From positions 1 to 44,052 of the forward strand of contig NZ_RFFI01000020.1 of assembly GCF_003696205.1 (NCBI RefSeq): a stretch of DNA of 44,052 bases. The letters run 5' to 3'. Positions 22,533 to 30,477 of the stretch are shown here, one piece after another. The position numbers were made by a program, and so were the translations under genes. How positions within the stretch are numbered: position 1 is the stretch's first letter; the number at the start of each line of letters is the position of its first letter. The notes below the pieces were generated by a model. It saw only the letters and a program-made list of their open reading frames with translations, made no database searches and had not been told where the DNA came from. Source of the DNA: Cellulomonas triticagri (GTDB taxonomy: Bacteria > Actinomycetota > Actinomycetes > Actinomycetales > Cellulomonadaceae).

Positions 22533-23792
22533 ATGACTCGTACGACACATGCCGTCCAGGCGGCCGCCCTCGCGGGCGCGGTCGCGCTCGTGCTGACCGC
22601 GTGCGCCAGCGACGACGGCGGATCCGGCGAGGGCGAGAGCGGGGGCGGCGACGCCAGCCCGCTGATCGTCGGCACGCTGCTCCCGCAGACCGGCACGCTC
22701 GCCTACCTCGGCCCGCCCGAGATCGCGGGCGTCGACCTGGCCGTGCAGGAGATCAACGAGGCGGGCGGCGTGCTCGGCTCGGACGTCGTGGTCGAGCACG
22801 CGGACTCCTCCGACGCCGACCACGCCGAGGTGGCGACCCAGTCGGTCACCGACCTGATCTCCAAGGACGTCCAGGTCATCATCGGCGCGGCCTCGTCCTC
22901 GGTGACGCTCAACGTCATCGACGACATCACCGGCGCGGAGATCGTGCAGATCTCGCCCGCGAACACGGCCACGTCGCTGTCCGGGTACTCGGACTTCTAC
23001 TTCCGCACCGCGCCGCCGGACACCGTCCAGGGCGCCGCGCTCGCGAACCTCATCCTCGCGGACGGCCGCTCCAACGTCGGCTTCCTCGTGTTCAACGACG
23101 ACTACGGCACCTCGCTGCGCGACGTCGTCAAGGACACCGTCGAGGCCGAGGGCGCCACGGTCGTCTACGGCAACCCGGGCGAGGAGTTCGACCCCGCCGC
23201 GTCGAGCTTCGCGACCGACGTCACCGCGCTCACCGCGACCAACCCCGACGCCGTCGTGGTCCTCGCGTTCGAGCAGACCAAGCAGATCATCCCCGAGCTC
23301 GTCGCCGCCGGCGTCGACCCCGCGACGATCTACATGGTCGACGGCAACACGGCCGACTACTCCGAGGACTTCGACCCGGGCACGCTCGAGAACGCCCAGG
23401 GCACCATCCCCGGCGCCTTCCCGAGCGACGAGTTCCAGGCCCGGCTCAAGGAGGTCAACGCGAGCCTGACCGACTACGCCTACGGCCCCGAGTCGTACGA
23501 CGCGACCATCCTGGCGGCCCTCGCGGCGGTCAAGGGCGGCGCGACCGACGGCCCGACCATCCAGGCCAACCTGGCGGCGGTCTCCGGCGCCGACGGCGGC
23601 GAGGAGTGCTCCACGTTCGCCGACTGCGTCGAGCTGCTCGACGCGGGCGAGGACATCCAGTACGTCGGGCAGGCGGGCATCGGCCCGTTCAACTCCGACA
23701 ACGACCCGTCCTCGGCGTTCATCGGCGTGTACAAGTACGGCGCCGACAACAAGAACACCTGGGTCCAGGCCGTCGAGGGCACCGTCGAGTGA
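22533..23792 (+). CDS. livK: Branched-chain amino-acid-type ABC transporter substrate-binding lipoprotein
   Basis: The 419-residue protein has a lipoprotein signal peptide ending in the lipobox LTAC, with Cys24 as the lipid anchor, and then a Ser/Gly/Asp/Glu-rich linker. The mature part is a type-I periplasmic-binding (LivJ/LivK) fold: VGTLLPQTGTLAYLGPPEIAG at the start, VQVIIGAASSSVTLNVID and later ADDYGTS-like NDDYGTSLRDVVKD. It should deliver a branched-chain amino acid or similar amide to the permease encoded by the convergent livHMGF block 900 bases away. It has its own promoter with a GlnR-like box and its own terminator. The exact ligand cannot be read from the sequence. Confidence 0.9.
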   Translation: MTRTTHAVQAAALAGAVALVLTACASDDGGSGEGESGGGDASPLIVGTLLPQTGTLAYLGPPEIAGVDLAVQEINEAGGVLGSDVVVEHADSSDADHAEVATQSVTDLISKDVQVIIGAASSSVTLNVIDDITGAEIVQISPANTATSLSGYSDFYFRTAPPDTVQGAALANLILADGRSNVGFLVFNDDYGTSLRDVVKDTVEAEGATVVYGNPGEEFDPAASSFATDVTALTATNPDAVVVLAFEQTKQIIPELVAAGVDPATIYMVDGNTADYSEDFDPGTLENAQGTIPGAFPSDEFQARLKEVNASLTDYAYGPESYDATILAALAAVKGGATDGPTIQANLAAVSGADGGEECSTFADCVELLDAGEDIQYVGQAGIGPFNSDNDPSSAFIGVYKYGADNKNTWVQAVEGTVE

Positions 23793-23815
23793 CCTGACGC
23801 CCCACCTGGCTCCAT

Positions 23816-23858
23816 CCCGAGGGCCCGGGACGCGCACGCCGCGTCCCGGGCCCTCGGG
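23816..23858 (+). terminator. 19-bp perfect hairpin after livK
   Basis: Arms 23816–23834 and 23840–23858 are fully complementary with a five-base loop. It starts 24 bases after the stop codon. Confidence 0.85.
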
Positions 23859-23889
23859 CGCGTCAGACCGCGGGCGTAGCGTCGCCCGC

Positions 23890-24255
23890 ATGGACTACCG
23901 ACTGGAGCTCGTGCAGGTGCCCGTCTCCGACGTGGACCGGGCCATCACCTTCTACACCGAGCGCGCAGGCTTCGTGCTCGACACCGACCAGGCCGTCGGC
24001 GGCGGCGTCCGGTTCGTGCAGCTCACCCCGCCGGGGTCGCCGGCGTCGATCGCGATCGGCACCGGGCTGACGGAGATGCCGCCGGGCTCCGTCGAGGGCC
24101 TGCAGCTCGTGGTCGCCGACATCGAGGCGGCGCAGGCGGACCTCACCGGCCGCGGTCTGGACGTGGGGGAGGTGCAGGACTTCCCGTGGGGACGGTTCCT
24201 GTACTTCGCCGACCCGGACGGCAACCGGTGGGCGGTGCAGCAGCTGCTCTCCTGA
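23890..24255 (+). CDS. VOC family protein (glyoxalase-like)
   Basis: The 121-residue protein is a single VOC unit. It opens with YRLELVQVPVSDVDRAITFYT and closes with FLYFADPDGNRWAVQQL, including the DPDGN turn. The middle LQLVVADIEAAQADLTGRGLDV is the domain crossover. Metal-dependent dioxygenase, lyase or binding-only functions are all found in this family, so no substrate is claimed. The ATG at 23890 is preceded by TAGCGT at a 7-base gap, which suggests a leaderless transcript. It lies between the two blocks of the ABC importer but is not obviously part of it. Confidence 0.85.
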   Translation: MDYRLELVQVPVSDVDRAITFYTERAGFVLDTDQAVGGGVRFVQLTPPGSPASIAIGTGLTEMPPGSVEGLQLVVADIEAAQADLTGRGLDVGEVQDFPWGRFLYFADPDGNRWAVQQLLS

Positions 24256-24310
24256 ACGCCGCGCGGCCCACCCCTGGCCGGTCGTCGGCGACCGGCCTAC
24301 CGTGGGCCGC

Positions 24311-24640
24311 ATGTGCCGGAACATCACCACGCTGCGGGGCCTCGAGCCGGCCGCGACCGACGACGAGGTCGTGGCCGCGGCCCGTCAGTTCGTGCGGAAG
24401 GTCAGCGGCGTGCAGTCGGTGAGCGCCGCCACCGAGGAGCCCGTCGAGCGGGCCGTCGCGGAGATCGCCGCGATCGTGGAGCGTTTGCTGGACGAGCTGC
24501 CGGACCGTCGCCGCCCGCCGACGACGGTCCCGCCGCTGCGCCGCCCGGAGGTGCGCGAGCGTCTCGGGCTGCCGCCGTTCGAGGAGGAGCACGCGCACGA
24601 CCACGACCACCCGCACGAGCACGCGCACGCCTCGGCCTGA
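24311..24640 (+). CDS. DUF2277 family protein with histidine-rich tail
   Basis: The 109-residue protein begins MCRNITTLRGLEPAAT and has AARQFVRKVSGVQSVSAA, the hallmark of DUF2277. The family has no assigned biochemical role; the N-terminal Cys and the RKVSG core are its conserved parts. The C-terminus ends in alternating histidines (HAHDHDHPHEHAHASA), seven in 13 residues, which could bind nickel, zinc or cobalt. The start is the ATG at 24311, seven bases after a TACCGT −10-like box, so the transcript is probably leaderless. It is convergent with livF and shares a perfect 18-bp terminator hairpin with it. Confidence 0.85.
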   Translation: MCRNITTLRGLEPAATDDEVVAAARQFVRKVSGVQSVSAATEEPVERAVAEIAAIVERLLDELPDRRRPPTTVPPLRRPEVRERLGLPPFEEEHAHDHDHPHEHAHASA

Positions 24641-24652
24641 CGGCCGCGCACG

Positions 24653-24691
24653 ACGAGAGGGCGGGGGTCGCGTCGACCCCCGCCCTCTCGT
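24653..24691. terminator. Bidirectional 18-bp hairpin between DUF2277 and livF
   Basis: Arms 24653–24670 and 24674–24691 pair perfectly around a three-base loop. The hairpin stops 6 bases before the livF stop codon and starts 12 bases after the DUF2277 stop. Confidence 0.85.
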
Positions 24692-24697
24692 GCCTCG

Positions 24698-25519
24698 CTA
24701 CGCCTCCGGCGTGGTGGGCTTCGCCGCGGCCGCCTCGACGTCCGTCGCCAGCGTGCCCAGGTACAGCTCGATGACCTTCGGGTCGTTCATCAGCTCGCGC
24801 CCCGGCCCGGAGTAGGCGTTCGACCCCTGGTCGAGGACGTACGCCCGGTCGCAGATCTGCAGGCACCGCCGGGCGTTCTGCTCGACGATGATGACGGACA
24901 CGCCCGCCTTGTTGATCTTGCGGGTGCGCAGGAACGTCTCGTCCTGCCGCACCGGCGACAGGCCCGCGGACGGCTCGTCCAGCAGCAGCACCGACGGGTC
25001 CATCATCAGCGCCCGGGCCATGGCGACCATCTGCCGCTCACCGCCGGACAGCGAGCCCGCACGCTGCTTGCGTCGCTCTCCGAGCACGGGGAACAGGTCC
25101 ACGATGAAGTCGAACCGCTCGCTGAACCGCTTCGGGGCCTGGAACAGCCCCATCTCCAGGTTCTCCTGGATCGACAGCGACGGGAACACGTTGTTGGTCT
25201 GCGGCACGAACCCGACGCCGCGGCGGACCAGCGAGTCCGCCCGGTGGTTCGTGATCTCCTCGCCCTTGAGCACCACGGACCCGGACCGGATGGTCACGAG
25301 GCCGAACAGCGCCTTCAGCAGCGTCGACTTCCCGGCGCCGTTGGGCCCGATGATGCCGACGAGCTCGCCGGGGTGCACGACCAGGTTGCAGTCGTTGAGG
25401 ATGTTCACGCCCGGCACGTAGCCCGCGACCAGCGACGTGGCCGCCAGCAGCGGCTCGCCCTCGGGGGCGCCGCGGTGGACGGTCGAGGGGTCGGCCCCCT
25501 GGACGGCGGTGCTGCTCAT
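24698..25519 (-). CDS. livF: Branched-chain amino-acid ABC transporter ATP-binding protein LivF
   Basis: The 273-residue ATPase has Walker A GPNGAGKSTLL, the signature LSGGERQMVAMARAL, Walker B VLLLDEPSAGLSP and the family-type VIIVEQNARRCLQI, where Gln-Asn replaces the usual His context. GVGFVPQTNNVFPSLSIQENL is typical of LivF. It powers import together with LivG. A 30-residue N-terminal extension precedes the fold. Its ATG at 25519 overlaps the livG stop by four bases, and it is the last gene of the livHMGF operon. The C-terminal tail is Ala/Pro-rich. Confidence 0.93.
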   Translation of the reverse strand: MSSTAVQGADPSTVHRGAPEGEPLLAATSLVAGYVPGVNILNDCNLVVHPGELVGIIGPNGAGKSTLLKALFGLVTIRSGSVVLKGEEITNHRADSLVRRGVGFVPQTNNVFPSLSIQENLEMGLFQAPKRFSERFDFIVDLFPVLGERRKQRAGSLSGGERQMVAMARALMMDPSVLLLDEPSAGLSPVRQDETFLRTRKINKAGVSVIIVEQNARRCLQICDRAYVLDQGSNAYSGPGRELMNDPKVIELYLGTLATDVEAAAAKPTTPEA

Positions 25520-26529
25520 CGCGTGCCCTCCTGCGTGGTGGTGGTCGAGCCGGTGTCGGCGAACGCGTCGGTGACCTCGCCCGCCTCCTCGGCCTCGAGC
25601 CGCTGGATGCCGTCCTCGAGCAGCGCGTCGTCGCCGAGGTCGGTGTCGTGGTGCGCGCCGAGGTACGCGTCGATGACGGCCTGGTCCGCCATGACGTCCT
25701 CGGGCGGGCCCTCGGCGACGATCTTGCCCTCGGCCATGACGACGACCCAGTCGGAGATGTGCCGGACCATGTGCATGTCGTGCTCGACGAACAGCACCGT
25801 GGTGCCGTCCTCGCGCAGCGCCTGGATGTGCCCGAGCAGCGACTGGGTCAGCGCCGGGTTCACGCCCGCCATGGGCTCGTCCAGCATGACCATCGTCGGG
25901 TTGCTCATCAGCGCCCGGGCCATCTCGAGCAGCTTGCGCTGACCGCCGGACAGCGACCCGGCGAAGTCGTCGCGCTTGGCGTCGAGCTTGAACCGGACCA
26001 GCAGCTCCTCGGCCTGCTCGGTGATCTCCTTCTCGCGCGCCTTCCACAGCGGCGGGACGAGGGCGGTGAGCAGGTTCTCGCCGGGCTGCTGCGCCGCGCC
26101 GAGCCGCATGTTCTCGATGACGGTCATGCGGGACAGCGCCTTGGTGAGCTGGAAGGTGCGCACCATGCCGGACCGGGCGACCCGCGCCGCGGACACCCCG
26201 GACAGCGAGCGGCCCTCGAACGACCAGGTGCCGGTGGACGGCTTGTCGAACCCGGTGAGCAGGTTGAACAGCGTCGTCTTGCCGGCGCCGTTCGGGCCGA
26301 TCAGGGCGGTGATCGCGCCGCGCTGCACCTCCAGGTGCCCGACGTCGACGGCGGTCATGCCGCCGAAGTGCCGGGTGACGCCGTCGGCGACGACGATCGC
26401 GTCCGGCTTGTGCACGCCGGGGGTGTGCGCGACGTGGCTGAGGTCCGCGGTGACGCGGTCCTTGCCGGTCGCGGTGGTGGCGTGCGGCACGTGCGGGGGG
26501 ACGTGGCCCCGGGGGAGGTCAGCGGACAT
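25516..26529 (-). CDS. livG: Branched-chain amino-acid ABC transporter ATP-binding protein LivG
   Basis: The 337-residue ATPase has Walker A GPNGAGKTTLFNLLTG, signature LSGGQRKLLEMARALM, Walker B VMLDEPMAGVNP and the switch region VLFVEHDMHMVRHISD with its histidine. MVRTFQLTKALSRMTVIENM is typical of LivG. About 45 extra residues at the N-terminus and 45 acidic residues at the C-terminus (DDALLEDGIQRLEAEEAGE) make it longer than the usual 255 residues. The ATG at 26529 overlaps the livM stop by 11 bases, so translation is coupled; a later start would remove the extension but has no better ribosome site. Confidence 0.92.
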   Translation of the reverse strand: MSADLPRGHVPPHVPHATTATGKDRVTADLSHVAHTPGVHKPDAIVVADGVTRHFGGMTAVDVGHLEVQRGAITALIGPNGAGKTTLFNLLTGFDKPSTGTWSFEGRSLSGVSAARVARSGMVRTFQLTKALSRMTVIENMRLGAAQQPGENLLTALVPPLWKAREKEITEQAEELLVRFKLDAKRDDFAGSLSGGQRKLLEMARALMSNPTMVMLDEPMAGVNPALTQSLLGHIQALREDGTTVLFVEHDMHMVRHISDWVVVMAEGKIVAEGPPEDVMADQAVIDAYLGAHHDTDLGDDALLEDGIQRLEAEEAGEVTDAFADTGSTTTTQEGTR

Positions 26530-27505
26530 CGATCGCCAGCTCCTTCTTGTCGCCGAGGATGCCTTGCGGTCGGAAGATCACCAGCAGCATCAGCGTGACG
26601 CCGACGATGATCCAGCCGAACTGCTCGATCTGCTCGGTGCGCATGATGCTCGTGGGGACGCCCTCGCGCATGACCGACTTGATGAGCATGAGCGACACCC
26701 AGAAGATGATCGAGCCGAGCACGGGCCCGAACACCGTGGCGGCGCCGCCGAGCAGCAGGATCGTCCAGATGAAGAACGTCATCGGGCGGCCCATCGAGTC
26801 GGGCTGCACCGCGCGGGGCAGGACGTAGATGATGCCGGCCGCCGCGCCGATCACCCCGCCGAGGACGAGCGACTGCATCTTGTAGGAGTAGACGTTCTTG
26901 CCGAGCGAGCGCACGGCGTCCTCGTCCTCCCGGATGCCCTTGAGCACCCGGCCCCAGGGGCTGCGCATCAGCAGCCAGACCAGGAGGCAGGCGAGCGCGA
27001 CGAGGCCCCAGCCGACGAGCCGGATCCACCAGGAGTTCGACGCGTTGAGCGAGTACTCGAACGGCCCGAGGGCGAACGTCCCGTCCGGGAACGGCGAGGC
27101 GTCCTGGAACGTGTCCTTGTAGGAGTTGCCGCGCAGACCGGACGACGCGCCGGTCAGGTCGGTCAGCGCGGTCGACCGGCCGATGAGCCGGACGATCTCG
27201 GCGGCGGCGATCGTCACGATCGCGAGGTAGTCGCCGCGCAGCTTCAGGGTCGGGATGCCGAGCAGCAGGCCGAACACCGCGGCGCAGGCCAGGGCGACCA
27301 GGACGGCGGCCCACAGCGGCCAGCCGGCGATGGTCGAGATGGCGAACCCGTAGGCGCCGAGCAGCATGAACCCGGCCTGGCCCATGTTGAGCAGCCCGGT
27401 GAGGCCGAAGTGCACGTTGAGGCCGATGGCCGCCAGGGCGTAGGCGGCGGTCGTCGGGGCGAAGATCTCGCCCGCCACGTTGACGAGGATGCGGGACCAG
27501 TCCAT
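26519..27505 (-). CDS. livM: Branched-chain amino-acid ABC transporter permease LivM
   Basis: The 328-residue membrane protein has about eight to ten hydrophobic helices. It shows the LivM patterns YALAAIGLNVHFGLTGLLNMG and GIPTLKLRGDYLAIVTIAAAE, the latter being the coupling-helix region that meets the ATPases. The C-terminal FRPQGILGDKKEL matches the family end. It forms the membrane channel with LivH. The ATG at 27505 has TAAGGAG upstream, which is made in part from the livH stop codon, so the two genes are separated by only nine bases. Confidence 0.93.
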   Translation of the reverse strand: MDWSRILVNVAGEIFAPTTAAYALAAIGLNVHFGLTGLLNMGQAGFMLLGAYGFAISTIAGWPLWAAVLVALACAAVFGLLLGIPTLKLRGDYLAIVTIAAAEIVRLIGRSTALTDLTGASSGLRGNSYKDTFQDASPFPDGTFALGPFEYSLNASNSWWIRLVGWGLVALACLLVWLLMRSPWGRVLKGIREDEDAVRSLGKNVYSYKMQSLVLGGVIGAAAGIIYVLPRAVQPDSMGRPMTFFIWTILLLGGAATVFGPVLGSIIFWVSLMLIKSVMREGVPTSIMRTEQIEQFGWIIVGVTLMLLVIFRPQGILGDKKELAIDVR

Positions 27506-27514
27506 GACGACTCC

Positions 27515-28936
27515 TTAGCCGATCCGCTCGGCGCGGCCGAGGATGCCCTGGGGCCGCAGCAGCAGGACGAGGATGAGGATGAGCAGGGCGCCGGCGTAGC
27601 GCATGTCGCTCGGGATGACGAGGTTCGACATCTCGACGACCAGGCCGATGACGATCGACCCGGCCAGCGCGCCGAACGCCTGCCCGAGGCCGCCGAGCGT
27701 GACCGCCGCGAACATCAGCAGCAGCAGCGCGCCGCCCATGTTCCAGGAGGTCGCGTTGAGGTAGAGGCCCATGAGGACGCCGCCGAGGGCGGCCAGGGCG
27801 GCGCCGATCACCCAGACGAGCCGCACGATGCGGTCGACGGTGATGCCGGACGCGGCGGCGAGCGCCGGGTTGTCGGACACGGCGCGGGTGGCCCGGCCGA
27901 CGCGGGTGCGCAGCAGGAAGTACGCCACCGCGCCGAGCACCAGCAACGCGATCAGCAGCGACCACAGCGACGTGGTGCTGATCCGCACGGGTCCGGCGGT
28001 GATCATCGTCGGCGTGGTCGTGACGATGCGCAGCGCGCCGCCGCCGAAGAAGAACTGGTAGGTGTACTGCAGCGCCATCGACAGGCCGATGGTGACGATC
28101 ATCTGCTGCGTCGTACCCACGCGCCGCTTGCGCAGCGGGTGCCACAGCCCGGCGTCCTGCACCCAGCCGGACGCGGCGCCGACCATCACGGCCAGCAGAC
28201 CGGCGACCACCAGCGGCAGCCCGAAGGTCTGCGCGCCGATGTACGCGATGATCGCGCCGAGGGTGACCTGCTCGCCGTGCGCGAAGTTCGACAGGCCGGT
28301 GGTGCCGTAGATCAGGGACAGGCCGACCGACGCGAGCGCGAGCAGCAGGCCGAACACGAGACCGCTGGTCGCCTGCTGCGCGAGACGGCCCCAGGAGAAC
28401 GAGCCGGACTCCGACGCCCCGACCGGGGCACCCACCTCGGCGTCGTCGGCGACCTCCCCGTCCGACGCGTCCTCCTCCGGCGAGGCGCTGGCCTCGCCGC
28501 CGGATCCGCCGCCCGCCGTGGGCTCGCCCAGCGGGAACAGCGCACCCGCCGAGGCGCCGAGCGCGACGGTGACGGTGCGGGGGTTGCTCGCGGGGTCCCG
28601 GAGCTGCTCGCCCGCGGGGAGCGTCGCGGCGTCCAGCGTGACGGTGTACTCGCCGGCCTCGGTGACGGGGGCGGTCCACCGGCCGGTGGCGTCCGTCGTG
28701 GCCTGCGAGGCCCCGCCCGGTCCGTCCACCGCGAGGACGACGCCCACCGCGGGGTCGCCCGCCGCGGTGCGGATCGTCCCGTTGATGCAGCCCGTGGCCG
28801 CGTCGGCCACGCAGGCCGCCGTGGCGGCGCGGGCGGTGCCCGGCAGGGCGAGGGAGAGGAACAGCGTGAGGAGGAGCACGCCGAGGGCGATCGGTGCCCT
28901 GGCGGTGGAACGGTCCCTGGTCGCGGCTCGGCGCAC
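27515..28936 (-). CDS. livH: Branched-chain amino-acid ABC permease LivH with secreted Ig-like N-terminal domain
   Basis: The 473-residue protein is much longer than the usual 290. Residues 1–37 look like a signal peptide (IALGVLLLTLFLSLALPGTARA). Residues of about 41–135 form a carboxypeptidase-regulatory/Ig-like beta-sandwich (GTIRTAAGDPAVGVVLAVDG, then DATGRWTAPVTEAGEYTVTLD). A Gly/Ser/Glu/Asp linker follows to about 180. The LivH permease then runs from 185 on, with SLIYGTTGLSNFAHGEQVTLG and AVSDNPALAAASGITVDRI. GTG 28936 has GGAGG four to five bases upstream and includes the complete signal peptide. The outer domain may help position the binding lipoprotein; that is inference. Confidence 0.9.
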   Translation of the reverse strand: MRRAATRDRSTARAPIALGVLLLTLFLSLALPGTARAATAACVADAATGCINGTIRTAAGDPAVGVVLAVDGPGGASQATTDATGRWTAPVTEAGEYTVTLDAATLPAGEQLRDPASNPRTVTVALGASAGALFPLGEPTAGGGSGGEASASPEEDASDGEVADDAEVGAPVGASESGSFSWGRLAQQATSGLVFGLLLALASVGLSLIYGTTGLSNFAHGEQVTLGAIIAYIGAQTFGLPLVVAGLLAVMVGAASGWVQDAGLWHPLRKRRVGTTQQMIVTIGLSMALQYTYQFFFGGGALRIVTTTPTMITAGPVRISTTSLWSLLIALLVLGAVAYFLLRTRVGRATRAVSDNPALAAASGITVDRIVRLVWVIGAALAALGGVLMGLYLNATSWNMGGALLLLMFAAVTLGGLGQAFGALAGSIVIGLVVEMSNLVIPSDMRYAGALLILILVLLLRPQGILGRAERIG

Positions 28937-29388
28937 CTGGTCCTCCGTCCGGTCGTGGTCGGCAGCTGACGGCAGTCGAATGCACAGACGTCCGCGGATC
29001 TCGCGAAAACCAACCAGGAATGAGGAATCCCGGCGTTCCCGAAGTCGTGAACGGGCGAGACAGTAGGGACGGATTGTTTCCGTCCGATGTCGAACGTGTT
29101 CGAGGCATTCGCGTCGTTGCAGGCTCTCGTGGGGCCACCCGGACGGTCCCACAGGAGTCGCCACCCCGCCCCCCGGACGGAGCAGCGTTCACCCGGTGGG
29201 GTGATGCGCCCCACACGGCGCGCCCATGACCAGCGCCGCTGTGCGTCGCCCGGGCCCGTGGCGTGCACCGCGACTAGGCAGGGAGCGGGTCCGTGCGTCA
29301 TGATCGGGCGATGCCGCGGGGGGCGCAGCAGGTACGACGACACCGACGTCGTCCGTGCCGTCGTCATGGAAATGGAGGCCGTCGAACC
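28937..29388. other. 452-base divergent intergenic region (livH / GNAT)
   Basis: No gene is supported here. It holds the liv promoter on minus, with a leader of about 115 bases, and the GNAT promoter on plus. Bases 28980–29110 are poorer in GC than the rest of the window, as expected of a regulatory zone. I found no recognisable riboswitch. Confidence 0.6.
29060..29085 (-). promoter_or_regulatory. liv promoter −10 box with adjoining inverted repeat
   Basis: On the minus strand TACTGT (29065–29060) is a likely −10 box. Immediately upstream lies the inverted repeat GGACGGA-AACAA-TCCGTCC (29085–29067), which fills the spacer region where a repressor would block RNA polymerase. Confidence 0.4.
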
Positions 29389-30093
29389 GTGCGCACGCCC
29401 GTCGCCGTCCGTCCCGCCCGCCCGCAGGATCTGGACGTCCTGGTCTCCCTGAGCCTCGCCGCACGCGCCGAGTCCCTCGTCGGCTCGCAGCTGTGCACCG
29501 ACGACGGCGACCGCCTGCGGCACCAGATCGGCGCGCTCGTCGCCGAGCCCGGCGCCCTCGGCCTCGTCGGCCTGCTCGACGACGAGGTGTGCGGGCTGGT
29601 CCTCGCGCGGATCGTCGGCCCCAGCCTGTTCACCGACGAGGTGACCGTCTCCATCGAGGCCGTGTTCGTCGCCGAGGGCGCGCGTCGCCGCGGCGTCGGC
29701 CACGCCCTGCTCGGCGGCGTGGTCGAGGAGGCGCAGCGCGTCGGCGCGTCCGACGTCCTCGCCGTCCCGCTGCCCGGCGCCCGCGGCATGCTCCGGTTCC
29801 TCGCCCGGCTCGGGTTCGCACCCGCCGCCGCGCACCGCGTCGTCAGCACCGAGGTGCTGCAGCGCCGCCTCGACGCCGACGGGGCCACCCCGGCCCGCCG
29901 CGCCGGTCGCGTCGGGCTGGACGACCTCATCGCCCGGCGTCGGCGCGCCCGCGCGGGCCGGACCTCCGGCGCGTCGGCGACCGCGGGGACGGCCGCCGCG
30001 GAGGCCCGTCAGTCCCGGGCGTCCACCAGCATGCAGGTCAGCCGGGCGGAGCAGACGCGCCGCCCGCGCGGGTCGACCACGACGACGTCGTAG
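29389..30093 (+). CDS. GNAT family N-acetyltransferase
   Basis: The 234-residue protein opens like a GNAT enzyme (VAVRPARPQDLDVLVSLSLAAR). It has the acetyl-CoA motif A as VSIEAVFVAEGARRRGVGHALL, where RRRGVG is the phosphate-binding loop. MLRFLARLGFAPAAAHRVV is the usual end of the domain, near residue 155. The remaining 75 residues are low complexity, and the last 28 codons lie antisense to the 3' end of the thioesterase gene (30009–30093). GTG 29389 has GGAGG 10 bases upstream. The substrate is unknown. The gene follows the liv promoter region but is read in the opposite direction. Confidence 0.82.
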   Translation: MRTPVAVRPARPQDLDVLVSLSLAARAESLVGSQLCTDDGDRLRHQIGALVAEPGALGLVGLLDDEVCGLVLARIVGPSLFTDEVTVSIEAVFVAEGARRRGVGHALLGGVVEEAQRVGASDVLAVPLPGARGMLRFLARLGFAPAAAHRVVSTEVLQRRLDADGATPARRAGRVGLDDLIARRRRARAGRTSGASATAGTAAAEARQSRASTSMQVSRAEQTRRPRGSTTTTS

Positions 30094-30458
30094 GTCGCCA
30101 GCCGGCCTCCGCGGTGCACCGCCGTCGCGGTGCCGGTGACCACGCCCTCGGTCGCGGACCGGTGGTGCGTGCAGCTCAGCTCGATCCCCACGGCGTGCCG
30201 TCCCGGCCCGGCGTGCGCGTTCGCGGCGTAGGAACCCAGGGTCTCCGCCAGCACCGCCGAGGCGCCGCCGTGCAGCAGCCCGAACGGCTGCACGTTCCCC
30301 GCCACCGGCATCGTGCCCACCGCGCGGTCCGGCGTGACCTCCACCACCTCGATGCCCATCCGCGCCATCAGCGTGCCCGGCGGCACGCGGGTGCCCAGCG
30401 GGGCGGTGCCGTCGGCCGGGTCGGGGTCGGGGGTGCGGGGCGCGTCGGTGTCGGTCAT
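30009..30458 (-). CDS. PaaI-type hotdog thioesterase
   Basis: The 149-residue protein has the hotdog-fold signature QPFGLLHGGASAVLAETLGSYA, where HGG and the following acidic residue (Glu) form the active site, and VGIELSCTHHRSATEGVVTG on the next strands. DUF4442/PaaI-type enzymes hydrolyse acyl-CoA thioesters such as phenylacetyl- or hydroxybenzoyl-CoA; the real substrate here is not evident. A 30-residue Asp/Pro-rich leader precedes the fold. The ATG at 30458 lies only 19 bases from the divergent polA start, and its 3' end overlaps the GNAT gene by 85 bases on the opposite strand. Confidence 0.87.
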   Translation of the reverse strand: MTDTDAPRTPDPDPADGTAPLGTRVPPGTLMARMGIEVVEVTPDRAVGTMPVAGNVQPFGLLHGGASAVLAETLGSYAANAHAGPGRHAVGIELSCTHHRSATEGVVTGTATAVHRGGRLATYDVVVVDPRGRRVCSARLTCMLVDARD

Positions 30459-30464
30459 GCCCGA

Positions 30465-30470
30465 TAGGTT
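30465..30470 (+). promoter_or_regulatory. −10 box of a probable leaderless polA promoter
   Basis: TAGGTT ends seven bases before the polA GTG at 30478, with no ribosome site between them. Confidence 0.55.
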
Positions 30471-30477
30471 GGCACCC

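Noticed and set aside
29090..29103. TCGAAC-GT-GTTCGA, resembling a LexA (SOS) box
   Set aside because: The actinobacterial LexA box has four bases between CGAAC and GTTCG; here there are two, so the half-sites are out of register, and no SOS gene is adjacent.
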